Shown: positions 9,618-18,615, counted from the first letter of the stretch. The stretch is DNA of 64,000 nt from Sporosarcina sp. FSL K6-1522 (GCF_038622445.1 NZ_CP152019.1:1462501-1526500), one strand, 5' to 3'. Notes: generated by a model from the sequence alone, not told the origin. A program made the numbers and translations.

Positions 9618-10325
9618 CTATTCCTTTCCATTCACTATAACGGAAGCTTGTCCTTCGTGCAAAACATAGGAGTGGACGTCACCACCGCTAATGCTGGTGA
9701 ACATACTGCCACAGGCGGTTGTTAGTTCAAACGCTTCTCTTGCATCCATGGATGGACGAATAAAGAAGACATGGAGTGCATCTGTTGTCTCTTCTGTGAC
9801 AGAGGTTCTGATGGAGTCCACGAAGGGGCTGCCGAATGGGCTATAGTTATCTTTTAATAAGACGATATTTTGTAATGAATTGAAACGACCGTTTAGTCCA
9901 TCGTATCCATCTGCTTCTTTACCTGATGACACGTGGATATTGCCGACAATTTTTTCAACGTCATAGATGCCTGCTGGGATTTCGTGCTGTAAGGAAAAGA
10001 AGTTGTTTAAATCGACTGCGGTGTGAAACGGCTGGATGTAGTTTTGTTTCTTGATGCGTCGCATCAGTGCTTCTGTGGAATGTCGGTAGCGGTTTGGATC
10101 AGCGCCGAGAGCTTTCCATACGGTGCGCCATTCGTGAATGCCTGGAAAGTCGGAAAAGTTTTTTTCCTCAAGTTCAAAGAAAAGTTGTTCTTGGAACAGT
10201 TGTAGGCGGCCTTTCAGCATTTGAGGCGATTCTGACACGGTAATTTTGGTATAATGGTTAATGCCCAATTTTAATCCGGGCACGGCTTCAAATAGTTTCG
10301 TATCCATTTCGATTTTCAATGACAT
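9618..10325 (-). CDS. B3/B4 tRNA-binding domain protein
   Basis: 235 residues from the ATG at 10325, just after AAAGGGTG; the frame is open 20 codons further upstream but those lie in the promoter region. Residues of about 80-230 form the B3/B4 domain also found in the beta subunit of phenylalanyl-tRNA synthetase, with the family blocks GADPNRYRHSTEAL, NFFSLQHEIPAGIYDVEKI and GGDVHSYVLHEG. Stand-alone B3/B4 proteins are thought to bind or edit mischarged tRNA, but substrates are unproven. Divergent from queG, first gene of a two-gene operon with the DIP1984 protein. Confidence 0.85.
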   Translation of the reverse strand: MSLKIEMDTKLFEAVPGLKLGINHYTKITVSESPQMLKGRLQLFQEQLFFELEEKNFSDFPGIHEWRTVWKALGADPNRYRHSTEALMRRIKKQNYIQPFHTAVDLNNFFSLQHEIPAGIYDVEKIVGNIHVSSGKEADGYDGLNGRFNSLQNIVLLKDNYSPFGSPFVDSIRTSVTEETTDALHVFFIRPSMDAREAFELTTACGSMFTSISGGDVHSYVLHEGQASVIVNGKE

Positions 10326-10431
10326 CACCCTTTTATATATGATTCGTGTTGATTTGGCATAGGTGTAGAACACCTTGAATTGCATGCGAAATCAAGTTAA
10401 CTCAATACTAGCATAAAGGAGACGATAAAGT

Positions 10432-11571
10432 GTGAATGCTGTTCAATTGCAACAGGCGGTAAAGGTTTACGCAGAGTCAATTGGTATTGATAAAATTGGC
10501 TTTACGACGGCAGCTCCATTCCGTGAACTAAAAAATCGCTTGAAACGGCAGCAAGAACTAGGCTACCAGTCGGGATTTGAGGAGAAAGATTTAGAGAAGC
10601 GCACAGAACCTGCCCTTTTACTGGACCAGGCGGAGAGCATTATTGCGATTGCTGTTGCGTATCCGTCTAAAATGACCAATTCGCCTAAAGGAAAGAAAGG
10701 GGAGCGTCGAGGAATTTTTTGTCGTGCGTCGTGGGGGACGGATTATCACACCGTTCTTCGTGAGAAGCTTAGGCTACTTGAAGCGTTTATTGTGCAATAT
10801 GTGCCGGATGCTAAGCTGCGTTCGATGGTTGACACGGGGGAGTTGTCGGATCGTGCGGTGGCGGAGCGAGCGGGTATTGGTTGGTCGGCAAAAAATTGTT
10901 CAATCATTACACCAGAATTCGGTTCGTATGTCTATCTTGGCGAAATGATTACGAATATACCATTTTCACCGGATGTGCCGATGGAGGATGAGTGTGGGGA
11001 CTGTAGACTGTGCTTAGATGTCTGTCCGACAGGGGCTTTGATTCAAGGGGGGCAACTGAATGCACAGCGCTGTATTGCGTTTCTGACGCAGTCTAAGACA
11101 CCAATCCCAGAGGAGTTTCGAATGGAGTTTGGCAATCGGTTGTATGGCTGTGATACATGTCAGACGGTTTGTCCGAAGAATAAAGGAAAACAGAATTTGC
11201 ATCAGCAGGCGTTTCAACCGGAACCTGAGTTAGCAAAGCCTTTGTTGCAGCCAATGCTGAAGCTGTCAAACCGTGAATTTAAGGAGACCTATGGCCATGT
11301 ATCGGGTTCATGGCGTGGAAAAAATCCGATTCAGCGCAATGCCATTATTGCATTGGCACACTTCAAGGAAGTATCGGCAGTCCCTGAATTGATCGATATG
11401 CTGGAGCAAGATCCTCGACCTATGATAAGAGGAACAATCGCGTGGGCACTCAGCCAAATCGGTGCAGAGGAAGGGCTGTTAGCCATTCAAGAGGCCATGG
11501 AGAAAGAGCAAGATGCACATGTACTTGCGGAATTACAAAATGCGTTAGATAATTGGAAAGAACAATTTTAG
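10432..11571 (+). CDS. queG: Epoxyqueuosine reductase QueG
   Basis: 379 residues from GTG with AAAGGAG 8 nt upstream. QueG reduces epoxyqueuosine to queuosine in tRNA (Asp, Asn, His, Tyr), using cobalamin and two [4Fe-4S] clusters. Two ferredoxin-type cysteine sets are visible at about residues 188-200 (CGDCRLCLDVCP) and 238-250 (CDTCQTVCPKN, with an earlier Cys). The C-terminal 90 residues carry HEAT-like helices (PELIDMLEQDPRPMIRGTIAWAL), normal for long QueG. Directly followed by trmL, so this is a small tRNA-modification operon. Soluble cytoplasmic enzyme. Confidence 0.96.
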   Translation: MNAVQLQQAVKVYAESIGIDKIGFTTAAPFRELKNRLKRQQELGYQSGFEEKDLEKRTEPALLLDQAESIIAIAVAYPSKMTNSPKGKKGERRGIFCRASWGTDYHTVLREKLRLLEAFIVQYVPDAKLRSMVDTGELSDRAVAERAGIGWSAKNCSIITPEFGSYVYLGEMITNIPFSPDVPMEDECGDCRLCLDVCPTGALIQGGQLNAQRCIAFLTQSKTPIPEEFRMEFGNRLYGCDTCQTVCPKNKGKQNLHQQAFQPEPELAKPLLQPMLKLSNREFKETYGHVSGSWRGKNPIQRNAIIALAHFKEVSAVPELIDMLEQDPRPMIRGTIAWALSQIGAEEGLLAIQEAMEKEQDAHVLAELQNALDNWKEQF

Positions 11572-11582
11572 GAGGCTACACG

Positions 11583-12056
11583 ATGAGGATACATGTTGCA
11601 TTATTTGAACCACAAATCCCTGCGAATACAGGGAATATCGCGCGGACATGTGCAGGAACTGGGGCAAAACTTCATCTTATCAAACCGCTTGGATTTTCGA
11701 CGGACGATAAAATGTTGAAGCGGGCGGGACTTGATTATTGGGAGCATGTCGATATTACGTACCATGATGGTATTCATGAATTATTTGCGGCGTATCCACA
11801 AGGATTATTTTACTTTTTGACGAAGCATGGTGAACAGCCCCATACGGCATTCGATTATTCTGATCCAGCGAAGGATATTTTCTTTGTTTTTGGGAAAGAG
11901 ACAACGGGGCTTCCAGCTGATATTCTAGAAGAGCATAAAGAACGATGCTTGCGCATCCCGATGAACGGCAATATTCGCTCCCTCAATTTATCGAATACGG
12001 CGGCGATACTTATTTATGAAGCGCTTAGGCAGCAAGATTATCCAGGGTTAGGATGA
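11583..12056 (+). CDS. trmL: tRNA (cytidine/uridine-34-2'-O)-methyltransferase TrmL
   Basis: 157 residues from ATG at 11583 with TAGGAGG 6-8 nt before it. SPOUT-fold methyltransferase: N-terminal FEPQIPANTGNIARTCAGTG, the FVFGKETTGLP loop at about 97-107 and C-terminal RIPMNGNIRSLNLSNTAAI, which together form the trefoil-knot SAM site. It 2'-O-methylates the wobble base of tRNA-Leu isoacceptors. Length is normal for TrmL (YibK/CspR). Its SD overlaps the queG stop codon. Confidence 0.96.
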   Translation: MRIHVALFEPQIPANTGNIARTCAGTGAKLHLIKPLGFSTDDKMLKRAGLDYWEHVDITYHDGIHELFAAYPQGLFYFLTKHGEQPHTAFDYSDPAKDIFFVFGKETTGLPADILEEHKERCLRIPMNGNIRSLNLSNTAAILIYEALRQQDYPGLG

Positions 12057-12060
12057 AAAA

Positions 12061-12090
12061 ACGGGACAAGCCAAATGGCAAGTCCCGTCT
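12061..12090 (-). terminator. Terminator of the 39-aa ORF (also 3' of trmL)
   Basis: ACGGGAC and GTCCCGT arms enclose a 15-nt loop. Read on the minus strand the hairpin is followed by six T, so it primarily terminates the small minus-strand gene that ends at 12095; on the plus strand there is no T-run. Confidence 0.8.
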
Positions 12091-12094
12091 CACA

Positions 12095-12214
12095 TTATGT
12101 TGGCTGATGGCCGCGATCTTTTTTGCTTTTTTGACCTGGTTTGCTCTCATACCCACCCGTAAAGATTGCAGATAGGAATGCAAGTGAAACGCCCATAATA
12201 AGAATAAGATTCAT
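12095..12214 (-). CDS. 39-residue small membrane protein
   Basis: The ORF starts at ATG 12214 with CAGGAGG 8 nt upstream and encodes MNLILIMGVSLAFLSAIFTG (membrane helix) followed by a short basic tail rich in Lys/Gln ending GHQPT. It has its own terminator. This is too short for most gene callers. I infer a membrane micro-protein; function unknown. Confidence 0.75.
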   Translation of the reverse strand: MNLILIMGVSLAFLSAIFTGGYESKPGQKSKKDRGHQPT

Positions 12215-12390
12215 CGGATAGACCTCCTGTAAAATCAATAGTTCTTTATCTAGTATACCCTATTTTAAAATGAATTGGTATGCATGCTCCAAAAAGTTGT
12301 GACAGATACGAGAAAATCAATTAGCAGTGAAACTATTTGTATAATGAAACGTAAAAAGAGTATAGCTGAAATGAGATGGAGGAAAAATAG

Positions 12391-12693
12391 ATGAGAAATT
12401 ATTCTACGATTATGAAATGGGTAACCGCAGTTGCAGAGGGCTTTCTAGCTATTCCGATTATCGGTGGAGCAGTGATTTTAGGGACAAGCTATTCGGCGTT
12501 GACGGTGATGTTTGTGTTGCATGCGATTACCTTGATATTGTCGATTCGAGATAGGCAAGGGAAGGCAGCATCGATTCTAGGTCTTGTCACAAGTGTAGTG
12601 AGTGTCATTCCGGTTTTTGGTTGGTTCATGCACTTGGTTACAGCAATCGCACTTTTCGTATCCGCTTTTATGTCTAGAAGCAGAACGATATAA
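12391..12693 (+). CDS. Small three-helix membrane protein
   Basis: 100 residues with three hydrophobic segments at about 8-30, 35-52 and 58-92 and a short basic tail. RBS GATGGAGG precedes ATG by about 8 nt. I do not recognise a specific named family. It is monocistronic, bounded by a strong bidirectional terminator. Confidence 0.8.
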   Translation: MRNYSTIMKWVTAVAEGFLAIPIIGGAVILGTSYSALTVMFVLHAITLILSIRDRQGKAASILGLVTSVVSVIPVFGWFMHLVTAIALFVSAFMSRSRTI

Positions 12694-12695
12694 TT

Positions 12696-12732
12696 AAAAA
12701 AATTCCCTTCCGCATATGGAAGGGAATTTTTT
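12696..12732. terminator. Bidirectional terminator
   Basis: AAAAATTCCCTTCC, loop GCATA, TGGAAGGGAATTTTT: T-runs on both strands. It serves the convergent small membrane protein gene and the purine permease gene. Confidence 0.95.
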
Positions 12733-12764
12733 AATGTCTAGACTCCAGGCGCACTGCGCTTTTC

Positions 12765-14066
12765 TTAATGGGGTAAAAAGAGCAATTGATAGGTGAAAAG
12801 TATCGCGAAAATATAAAGAAGGAATGGAACTTGTCTCCATTTACCTTTTACGACTTTCAACAAAGGATATGTGATGAAGCCAAGTGCGATACCTGTTGCA
12901 ATGCTCGATGTAAGTGGCATCGTTAGAATAACGAGAAAGGCCGGGAATGCTTCATCGAACGAATCCCAATCGATATGTTTAACAGTACCAATCATTAGAC
13001 TTCCGACGATAATCAAAGCCGGTGCAGTGATCGCAGAGACACCTGACAATGCACTGACAAATGGTCCGAAAAAGGCGGCGACAATGAACAAAATCGCAAC
13101 AGTCAGTGTTGTGAGACCTGTACGTCCGCCTACTGCAACGCCAGAAGAAGATTCAACATATGCTGACGTTGGGCTCGTACCGAACATGGCCCCAGTTGTT
13201 GCTGCAATAGAGTCAGCAAGCAGTGCGTGGCGTGCGCGCGGGAGTGTGTTGCCTTTCATGAGGCCTGCTTGTTTGGCTACGCCAATCATCGTACCTGTCG
13301 TGTCGAACAAGGTAACAATCAGGAAGGCGAAGACGACACCATACAGACCATGTGAGATAACATCGCCAACTGCTTGGATGGGATTCCAGACGATAATCCC
13401 TTCAGGTAAGTGTGGCATTTGCCATAGACTCCCTTTAAATTCGAGCTGCTTGGTCAAGAAAGCGGCGATTCCTGTCAATAACATACCGATGAAGATTGAA
13501 CCGTAGACATTCAAGGCCATCAAAATGATGGTGACAAGAAGTCCAAACAATGTGAGCAATACAGGTGGAGAAGTTAAATCTCCGAGTTTCACGAGGTTCG
13601 TTTCATGTGGGGCAACGAGGCCTGATAATCGAAAACCGATGAAGGCGATGAATAAGCCAATGCCTGCTGTAATTGCATGTTTTAAATTTTCCGGAATGGC
13701 TTGAATGAGCTTTTCACGGAGAGGGGTCATGGACAGAAGAACAAACAATAACCCGGCGATGAAGACTGCAGAAAAAGCAGCCATATAGTCAAGTTGCCCA
13801 TCAGATGCGAGAACGACTGATGTAAAATAGGCGTTCAATCCCATTCCAGGTGCGATGGCGATTGGATAATTTGCAAATAGCGCCATCCAAAGTGTTCCGA
13901 CGACGGCAGCGATGATGGTTGCCAGAAATACTTGCTCGAATGGTACGCCAGCTTCAGCTAATATAATAGGGTTAACGATGACGATGTAAAGCATTGTCAA
14001 AAAAGTCGTCATACCTGCTAAAATTTCAGTTTTTACGGTCGTATGATGCTCTTTTAAATGAAACAA
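12765..14066 (-). CDS. pbuG: NCS2-family guanine/hypoxanthine permease
   Basis: 433 residues, 12-14 membrane helices. Typical AzgA-type NCS2 signatures are GMTTFLTMLYIVIVNP near residue 18, ANYPIAIAPGMGLNAYF near 65-81, and TLFDTTGTMIGVA near 253, together with GTSPTSAYVESSSGVAVGGRTG near 296-316. It would take up guanine or hypoxanthine with protons. PbuG and PbuO cannot be separated by eye. No purine riboswitch is visible in the 160-nt leader; a PurR-box-like pair is (14082-14125). Confidence 0.92.
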   Translation of the reverse strand: MFHLKEHHTTVKTEILAGMTTFLTMLYIVIVNPIILAEAGVPFEQVFLATIIAAVVGTLWMALFANYPIAIAPGMGLNAYFTSVVLASDGQLDYMAAFSAVFIAGLLFVLLSMTPLREKLIQAIPENLKHAITAGIGLFIAFIGFRLSGLVAPHETNLVKLGDLTSPPVLLTLFGLLVTIILMALNVYGSIFIGMLLTGIAAFLTKQLEFKGSLWQMPHLPEGIIVWNPIQAVGDVISHGLYGVVFAFLIVTLFDTTGTMIGVAKQAGLMKGNTLPRARHALLADSIAATTGAMFGTSPTSAYVESSSGVAVGGRTGLTTLTVAILFIVAAFFGPFVSALSGVSAITAPALIIVGSLMIGTVKHIDWDSFDEAFPAFLVILTMPLTSSIATGIALGFITYPLLKVVKGKWRQVPFLLYIFAILFTYQLLFLPH

Positions 14067-14081
14067 TGAAATTCTCCTTTC

Positions 14082-14125
14082 AAAATACGAACGATGTTAC
14101 GTCCATTAATAATAATATTCGTTTC
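14082..14125 (-). promoter_or_regulatory. Candidate PurR operator upstream of purine permease
   Basis: AAAATACGAACGAT at 14082-14095 and an inverted GAAACGAATATT at 14114-14125 resemble two PurBoxes (consensus with CCGAAC core) in the inverted arrangement used by Bacillus PurR, about 17 nt apart. Each box has one or two mismatches. Confidence 0.35.
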
Positions 14126-14223
14126 TACCTAGAAATTCAACTGAGCATTAAGTCAGAAAACTCGTCAAGTATGCAGGCGAATTGTACAATTAGAAAGAGA
14201 AGTACTGAAAGGGGAAAGCGAAT

Positions 14224-15048
14224 ATGACAAAAGTATGGACTGGAACAAAAGAACTTGCAAATGGTGTGCACATGCCCCAATTTGGCCTAGGTGTTTACAA
14301 AATGACGGATTCAAAGCAAACCTTTGAAGCGATTACATATGCAATTGAGACAGGCTATCGTGCGATTGATACGGCATCCTTTTATGATAATGAAAAAGAG
14401 ACAGGCGAAGCGCTTCGATATGCTGGTGTGCCACGGGAAGAAATGTTTGTTACATCCAAAGTGTGGAATACAGATCAAGGATATGATGAGACGCTTCGTG
14501 CATTCGAGGTTTCATTGAAGAAATTGGGCTTCGATTATTTGGATCTATATTTGACTCATTGGCCGGTATCGGGGAAATATGTCGATACGTACCGTGCGAT
14601 TGAGCGATTGTATGATGAAAAACTCATTCGTGCAACTGGCGTGTCCAATCATCATATTCATCACTTAGAACAAGTTTTGGTGAAAGCGAATGTGCCGCCG
14701 ATGGTCAATCAGATTGAGCTTCATCCACGCCTGACACAGGAGCCGTTGCGGAACTTCTGTAAAGAGAATGGCATTGAGATTACATCTTGGTCGCCGCTAG
14801 CAAGAGGGCAATTGCTGACAGAACCGACGCTATTAGCAATTGGGGAGAAATATGGCAAGACGGCTACACAAGTCATCATTCGTTGGCATTTGCAAAATGA
14901 TCTCATTGTTATACCGAAATCTGTGACGCCCTCACGCATTAAAGAAAATAGTGAAGTTGCTGATTTTGAATTGTCAGCTGAGGATATGGCGTTGATCAAC
15001 GCATTGAATCGTAATGAACGGACGGGATCAGATCCGGATACGTTTTGA
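14224..15048 (+). CDS. Aldo/keto reductase
   Basis: 274 residues, full-length AKR5-like protein. Catalytic tetrad is visible: Asp in AIDTASFYDNE (about residue 49), Tyr in the same segment (about 53), Lys in VTSKVW (about 79) and His in LYLTHWP (about 112). The NADPH-binding IPKSVTPSRIKEN motif lies near 232-244. Close in form to B. subtilis YvgN/YtbE, which reduce methylglyoxal and other aldehydes. RBS GAAAGGGG. Single gene ending at a terminator. Confidence 0.95.
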   Translation: MTKVWTGTKELANGVHMPQFGLGVYKMTDSKQTFEAITYAIETGYRAIDTASFYDNEKETGEALRYAGVPREEMFVTSKVWNTDQGYDETLRAFEVSLKKLGFDYLDLYLTHWPVSGKYVDTYRAIERLYDEKLIRATGVSNHHIHHLEQVLVKANVPPMVNQIELHPRLTQEPLRNFCKENGIEITSWSPLARGQLLTEPTLLAIGEKYGKTATQVIIRWHLQNDLIVIPKSVTPSRIKENSEVADFELSAEDMALINALNRNERTGSDPDTF

Positions 15049-15092
15049 CTTACTGAGCAGGAAAAAATGGCCGTTACTGAATGAAGCTATAT

Positions 15093-15131
15093 AAAAAATG
15101 CCAGGGAGAAAAAATCTCCCTGGCATTTTTT
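15093..15131. terminator. Bidirectional terminator
   Basis: AAAAAATGCCAGGGAGA and TCTCCCTGGCATTTTTT form a near-perfect 17-bp stem with a short A loop, between the convergent aldo/keto reductase and pseudouridine synthase genes. Confidence 0.97.
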
Positions 15132-15984
15132 ATATGTTAATCGTCATTTGTTGTTCCGTAAATGGATGAACGAATGCCAATGCTGTAGCTGTTAGGCGGT
15201 AAGTACCGTCTTCGGTTGCATGGCCATCATATAGTGTATCCCCTGTAACAGGATGTCCGAGATGCGACAAGTGCACCCGAATTTGATGTGTGCGCCCTGT
15301 TTCAAGTTCGGCCTCTACAATGGTTGTGTCTTCTTTTCGTTCAATAATGCGGAAGTTGGTGACAGCGGATTGTCCTGAAGTAGAGACAATTCTTTTCGCC
15401 GGATGATGGCGATCTCGACCAATCGGCAAGCGAATTGTGCCTTTCGGTCTTTTCACATGCCCGTCAACTTCTGCGATATACGTTCTTGTAATGACATTTT
15501 GCTCAATCATGCGGTCGAATAATGACTTCGCAATCGGGTGCTTGGCGATTAGCACGATGCCGGAAGTCCCTTTGTCGAGCCGGTGGATATGCTCTGCATA
15601 GTTACCGCCTTGTTTTTTCACATAAGCCATTACACGATTCATAAGTGTGCCCGTTTCACCAGGTCCATCAGGATGCGTTGCAATGCCAGCAGGTTTCACA
15701 ACTGCTAGGATATGCTCATCTTCAAAGAGGACAGTAAGTGCACTTTGTTCATCAGCAAGATAAGTGGAAATGGCCTCTGGAAAAGTGAAGACTAATTCCG
15801 TCCCAGCTGCAAGGGGAGTACGCCAATCATCGATAGGCTCATTGTTCGCGTCCAGTACACTTTTGCTCATACGCATGAGGTGAACCGTTTTTTTGCCACC
15901 TTGCCATTTGTCTTTTAGCAGTTGCTCGACCGTCAAATCAGGTGCTGGTGTTTGATAATGAAATAACGTCATATTGCCCATCAT
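15130..15984 (-). CDS. RluA-family pseudouridine synthase
   Basis: 284 residues. The catalytic HRLDKGTSGIVLIAK motif is at about residues 133-147 with Asp as nucleophile. VVKPAGIATHP near 94 and the C-terminal ETGRTHQIRVHLSHLGHPVTGD near 227-248 complete the RluA signature. It isomerises specific uridines in rRNA or tRNA; the target cannot be read from sequence. It lacks a clear S4 domain motif but has an 80-residue N-terminal part. It overlaps the upstream thioredoxin-like gene by 4 nt (ATGA), so translation is coupled. Confidence 0.92.
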   Translation of the reverse strand: MMGNMTLFHYQTPAPDLTVEQLLKDKWQGGKKTVHLMRMSKSVLDANNEPIDDWRTPLAAGTELVFTFPEAISTYLADEQSALTVLFEDEHILAVVKPAGIATHPDGPGETGTLMNRVMAYVKKQGGNYAEHIHRLDKGTSGIVLIAKHPIAKSLFDRMIEQNVITRTYIAEVDGHVKRPKGTIRLPIGRDRHHPAKRIVSTSGQSAVTNFRIIERKEDTTIVEAELETGRTHQIRVHLSHLGHPVTGDTLYDGHATEDGTYRLTATALAFVHPFTEQQMTINI

Positions 15985-16460
15985 TTCCCTTCAAATTCTG
16001 CGAAAAATGCTCGGATATTTTTTTCCGGCTGTTGACCCATCATACGACCGATTTCTTTACCGTCTTTATAATGAACAAGCGCTGGCCAAGATTCGACATT
16101 GTACTTTGTGTCAGCCCCAACTTGGTTGCCAAATTCCATCATGTTGTATTGCAACACATCGACACCTAGCTCTTTAGCGATTGGCATTAAGTCCGGTGTC
16201 ATAGCCATGCAATACTGACAATCTGGGCTGAAATAGTAGACAGTTGTCGATTCACCAGCATCCACTTTTTCGAACATTTTTTCAGGTAGAACGATGCTGT
16301 CATAATGTTTGTTGCCGATCAAATCGATCGTAGCCTGCTGAAGATTGTCTGTGCCATACGGATTGTCTTTCAATTTTGCTTCGTCTGATTTGTTTGAGAG
16401 GAAAACGATAAGGGCGAAAAACGCAACAATCGCACCCCCGATAATGAATAGTTTTTTCAA
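15981..16460 (-). CDS. Membrane-anchored thioredoxin-like protein
   Basis: 159 residues with an N-terminal membrane anchor (about 5-22) and a thioredoxin fold outside. The active site is YYFSPDCQYCMAM, a CxxC with CQYC. The cis-Pro loop is ESWPALVHYKDG. It lies 1 nt after bdbC. In Bacillus, BdbC works with a thioredoxin-like partner in disulfide bond formation in exported proteins, so this is probably the redox partner of BdbC. It could be called BdbA/BdbD-like; the exact name is not certain. Confidence 0.88.
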   Translation of the reverse strand: MKKLFIIGGAIVAFFALIVFLSNKSDEAKLKDNPYGTDNLQQATIDLIGNKHYDSIVLPEKMFEKVDAGESTTVYYFSPDCQYCMAMTPDLMPIAKELGVDVLQYNMMEFGNQVGADTKYNVESWPALVHYKDGKEIGRMMGQQPEKNIRAFFAEFEGK

Positions 16461-16461
16461 T

Positions 16462-16887
16462 TTACTTGGACTCCTTCTGCCATTTCATCATGAAAAGGCT
16501 TGTGATTAAAATGAGTAAAAATGCGACAAGTGCTAGGAATGGGATGGTGATGAAACCGAGATAGTTAATATATTGCCCGGTACAAGATACATTTCCACAT
16601 GTGGGAGCACTTTCGCTCAAAAAGCGCAGTTTTTGAATGCCATAATGATAGAGAGACATACTTCCTCCAACAAGTGCAAAAGCAGCTGTTGTCATGGCGA
16701 TTTTCGCATTTTTTTGGAACAGCGCAACGCCTGAAATCAGGACGATTGGATACATAAGAATCCGTTGGTACCAGCAAAGCGTGCATGGTTCATAGCCGCG
16801 TATTTCAGAAAAGTATAGCGAACCAAGTGTAGCAACAAATGCGACTGTCCATATAAAGATAAGACCATTTTCGAGCCGTTTGTTCAT
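16462..16887 (-). CDS. bdbC: Disulfide bond oxidoreductase BdbC (DsbB-like)
   Basis: 141 residues, four membrane helices. The quinone-linked CTLC motif is in RGYEPCTLCWYQRILMYP near residues 31-48, and a second Cys pair is in APTCGNVSCTGQYI near 94-107. Together these are the four redox cysteines of DsbB/BdbC. It re-oxidises its thioredoxin-like partner at the outer face of the membrane. RBS ATAGGAGTTGG precedes ATG. First gene of a three-gene minus-strand operon. Confidence 0.95.
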   Translation of the reverse strand: MNKRLENGLIFIWTVAFVATLGSLYFSEIRGYEPCTLCWYQRILMYPIVLISGVALFQKNAKIAMTTAAFALVGGSMSLYHYGIQKLRFLSESAPTCGNVSCTGQYINYLGFITIPFLALVAFLLILITSLFMMKWQKESK

Positions 16888-17070
16888 CTAACCAACTCCT
16901 ATAGGGATAACTATATCTTTGATTATAGGCGGTCATCTTTCGCAAGTAAATAATATGCACTTGCATTAGTAGAAGTCAGTCATTTTACATCGAGCTCGCA
17001 TTTGGCGTTATGGATTCGTAAGGATTGTGCGATATACTTAAGAGAAACGGATGGAGAAGGGATGTTTTGG

Positions 17071-18615
17071 ATGAGTGAAGAATTCGATTTGTCGTCTTTT
17101 GAAATCAGCATGGTAATTCGCCCAATGGAATATGAAGATATTAAGCGCTTATTGGCGATGCAGGAACTTTGTTTTCCTGGCATGGAACCGTGGGAAGAAA
17201 GCCAGTTAAAGAGTCATTTGGCCGTTTTTCCGGAAGGACAACTTGTGGCGGAATTGGATGGAGAAATCATTGGTTCGTGTTCGAGTTTAATCATCAACTT
17301 CGATGAATACGACGATCGTCATACATGGGATGATGTGACGGACGAGGGTTACATTACGAATCACAATCCAGATGGTTATAATATGTACGGTATTGAAGTG
17401 ATGGTGCATCCTGGCTATCGTCGAATGAAAGTTGGGCAGCGCTTATACGAAGCGCGTAAAGAACTTGCGAGAGAGCTGAACTTGAAGTCAATTATTATCG
17501 GAGGACGCATTCCAAACTATCATAAATATGCGGAAGAAATGTCGCCGCGAGAATACGTAGATTCTGTATCGCGTCATAAAATCTATGATCCTGTTCTGAC
17601 CTTCCAGCTCATGAACGACTTTACGTTAATGCGCGTCAATCCGAATTATTTGCCGGATGATAAAGCATCGAAAAAATATGCCACGCTAATGGAATGGAAT
17701 AATGTCGATTATAAGCCGCTAACAAAGCGTCACTTTAAGACGAGTTATCCCGTCCGAATCTGCGTCGTGCAATATTTAATGCGTAAGATTTCCTCGTTTG
17801 AAGAGATGGCACATCAATGCGAATACTTTGTGGACGTTGCGTCAGATGCCAACTCTGATTTTGTTGTTTTCCCAGAAATCTTCACAACGCAACTAATGTC
17901 CTTTATAGATGAACGATCTCCGAGCCAGGCGGTGCGAAAGATGACGGAGTACACGCCACAATATATTGAGCTATTTATGAATCTAGCGGTTCGTTATAAC
18001 GTCAATATTATCGGCGGGTCGCATTTCGTTGAGGAAGAGGATGAAGAGATTTACAATATCTCGTATTTATTCCGCCGCGATGGCTCCATCGAGAAACAAT
18101 ATAAAATTCATATTACGCCAAATGAGCGGAAATGGTGGGGCATTAGCGCAGGCGATGCGGTTCGCGTCTTCGATACGGATTGTGGGAAAATCGCCATTCA
18201 AATTTGCTATGATATCGAGTTTCCAGAATTGGCGCGGATTGCGACTGATATGGGCGCGAATATTATCTTTACACCATTTTGTACAGAAGACCGTCAAGGC
18301 TATTTACGTGTTCGTTATTGTGCACAAGCACGCGCCGTAGAAAATCAAATCTATACCGTCATTTCCGGGACAGTTGGCAATCTACCACAGACGGAAAATA
18401 TGGATATTCAATATGCACAGTCCGCGATTTTTGCACCATCAGATTTTGAATTTGCACGCGATGGCATTGTAGGCGAGACGAATGCGAACTTAGAAATGGT
18501 GTTGATTGGCGATGTTGACCTTGAAATTTTGCGCCGCCAACGCCAAGACGGGACAGTAAAGCAGCTAAAAGATCGTCGCCATGATGTGTATAAGGTTGAG
18601 TATAGGAAAGGCTAA
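17071..18615 (+). CDS. yhcX: GNAT acetyltransferase-nitrilase fusion (YhcX-like)
   Basis: 514 residues from ATG 17071 (MSEEFDLSSFE), preceded by GAGAAGGG; the frame is open 23 codons upstream but the family starts here. The N-terminal GNAT domain (about 15-205) has the acetyl-CoA loop VHPGYRRMKVGQRLYEARK. The C-terminal carbon-nitrogen hydrolase domain (about 225-490) has the triad Glu in VVFPEIF, Lys in EKQYKIHITPNER and Cys in IAIQICYDIEFPELAR. This two-domain architecture is standard for B. subtilis YhcX and relatives; the substrate is unknown. A terminator follows. Confidence 0.95.
   Translation: MSEEFDLSSFEISMVIRPMEYEDIKRLLAMQELCFPGMEPWEESQLKSHLAVFPEGQLVAELDGEIIGSCSSLIINFDEYDDRHTWDDVTDEGYITNHNPDGYNMYGIEVMVHPGYRRMKVGQRLYEARKELARELNLKSIIIGGRIPNYHKYAEEMSPREYVDSVSRHKIYDPVLTFQLMNDFTLMRVNPNYLPDDKASKKYATLMEWNNVDYKPLTKRHFKTSYPVRICVVQYLMRKISSFEEMAHQCEYFVDVASDANSDFVVFPEIFTTQLMSFIDERSPSQAVRKMTEYTPQYIELFMNLAVRYNVNIIGGSHFVEEEDEEIYNISYLFRRDGSIEKQYKIHITPNERKWWGISAGDAVRVFDTDCGKIAIQICYDIEFPELARIATDMGANIIFTPFCTEDRQGYLRVRYCAQARAVENQIYTVISGTVGNLPQTENMDIQYAQSAIFAPSDFEFARDGIVGETNANLEMVLIGDVDLEILRRQRQDGTVKQLKDRRHDVYKVEYRKG

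Noticed and set aside
14067..14223. Purine riboswitch before the permease gene
   Set aside because: The conserved core (TATA-AT-C and GTCTCTACC-type loops) was not found on the minus strand.
15130..16887. Cytochrome c maturation locus around bdbC
   Set aside because: No resA, ccdA or other cytochrome c biogenesis genes are adjacent; the operon contains only bdbC, a thioredoxin-like gene and a pseudouridine synthase.
17002..17070. Longer N-terminus for the GNAT-nitrilase protein
   Set aside because: The 23 extra residues lie in the promoter region, and the known family begins at MSE...F as encoded from 17071.
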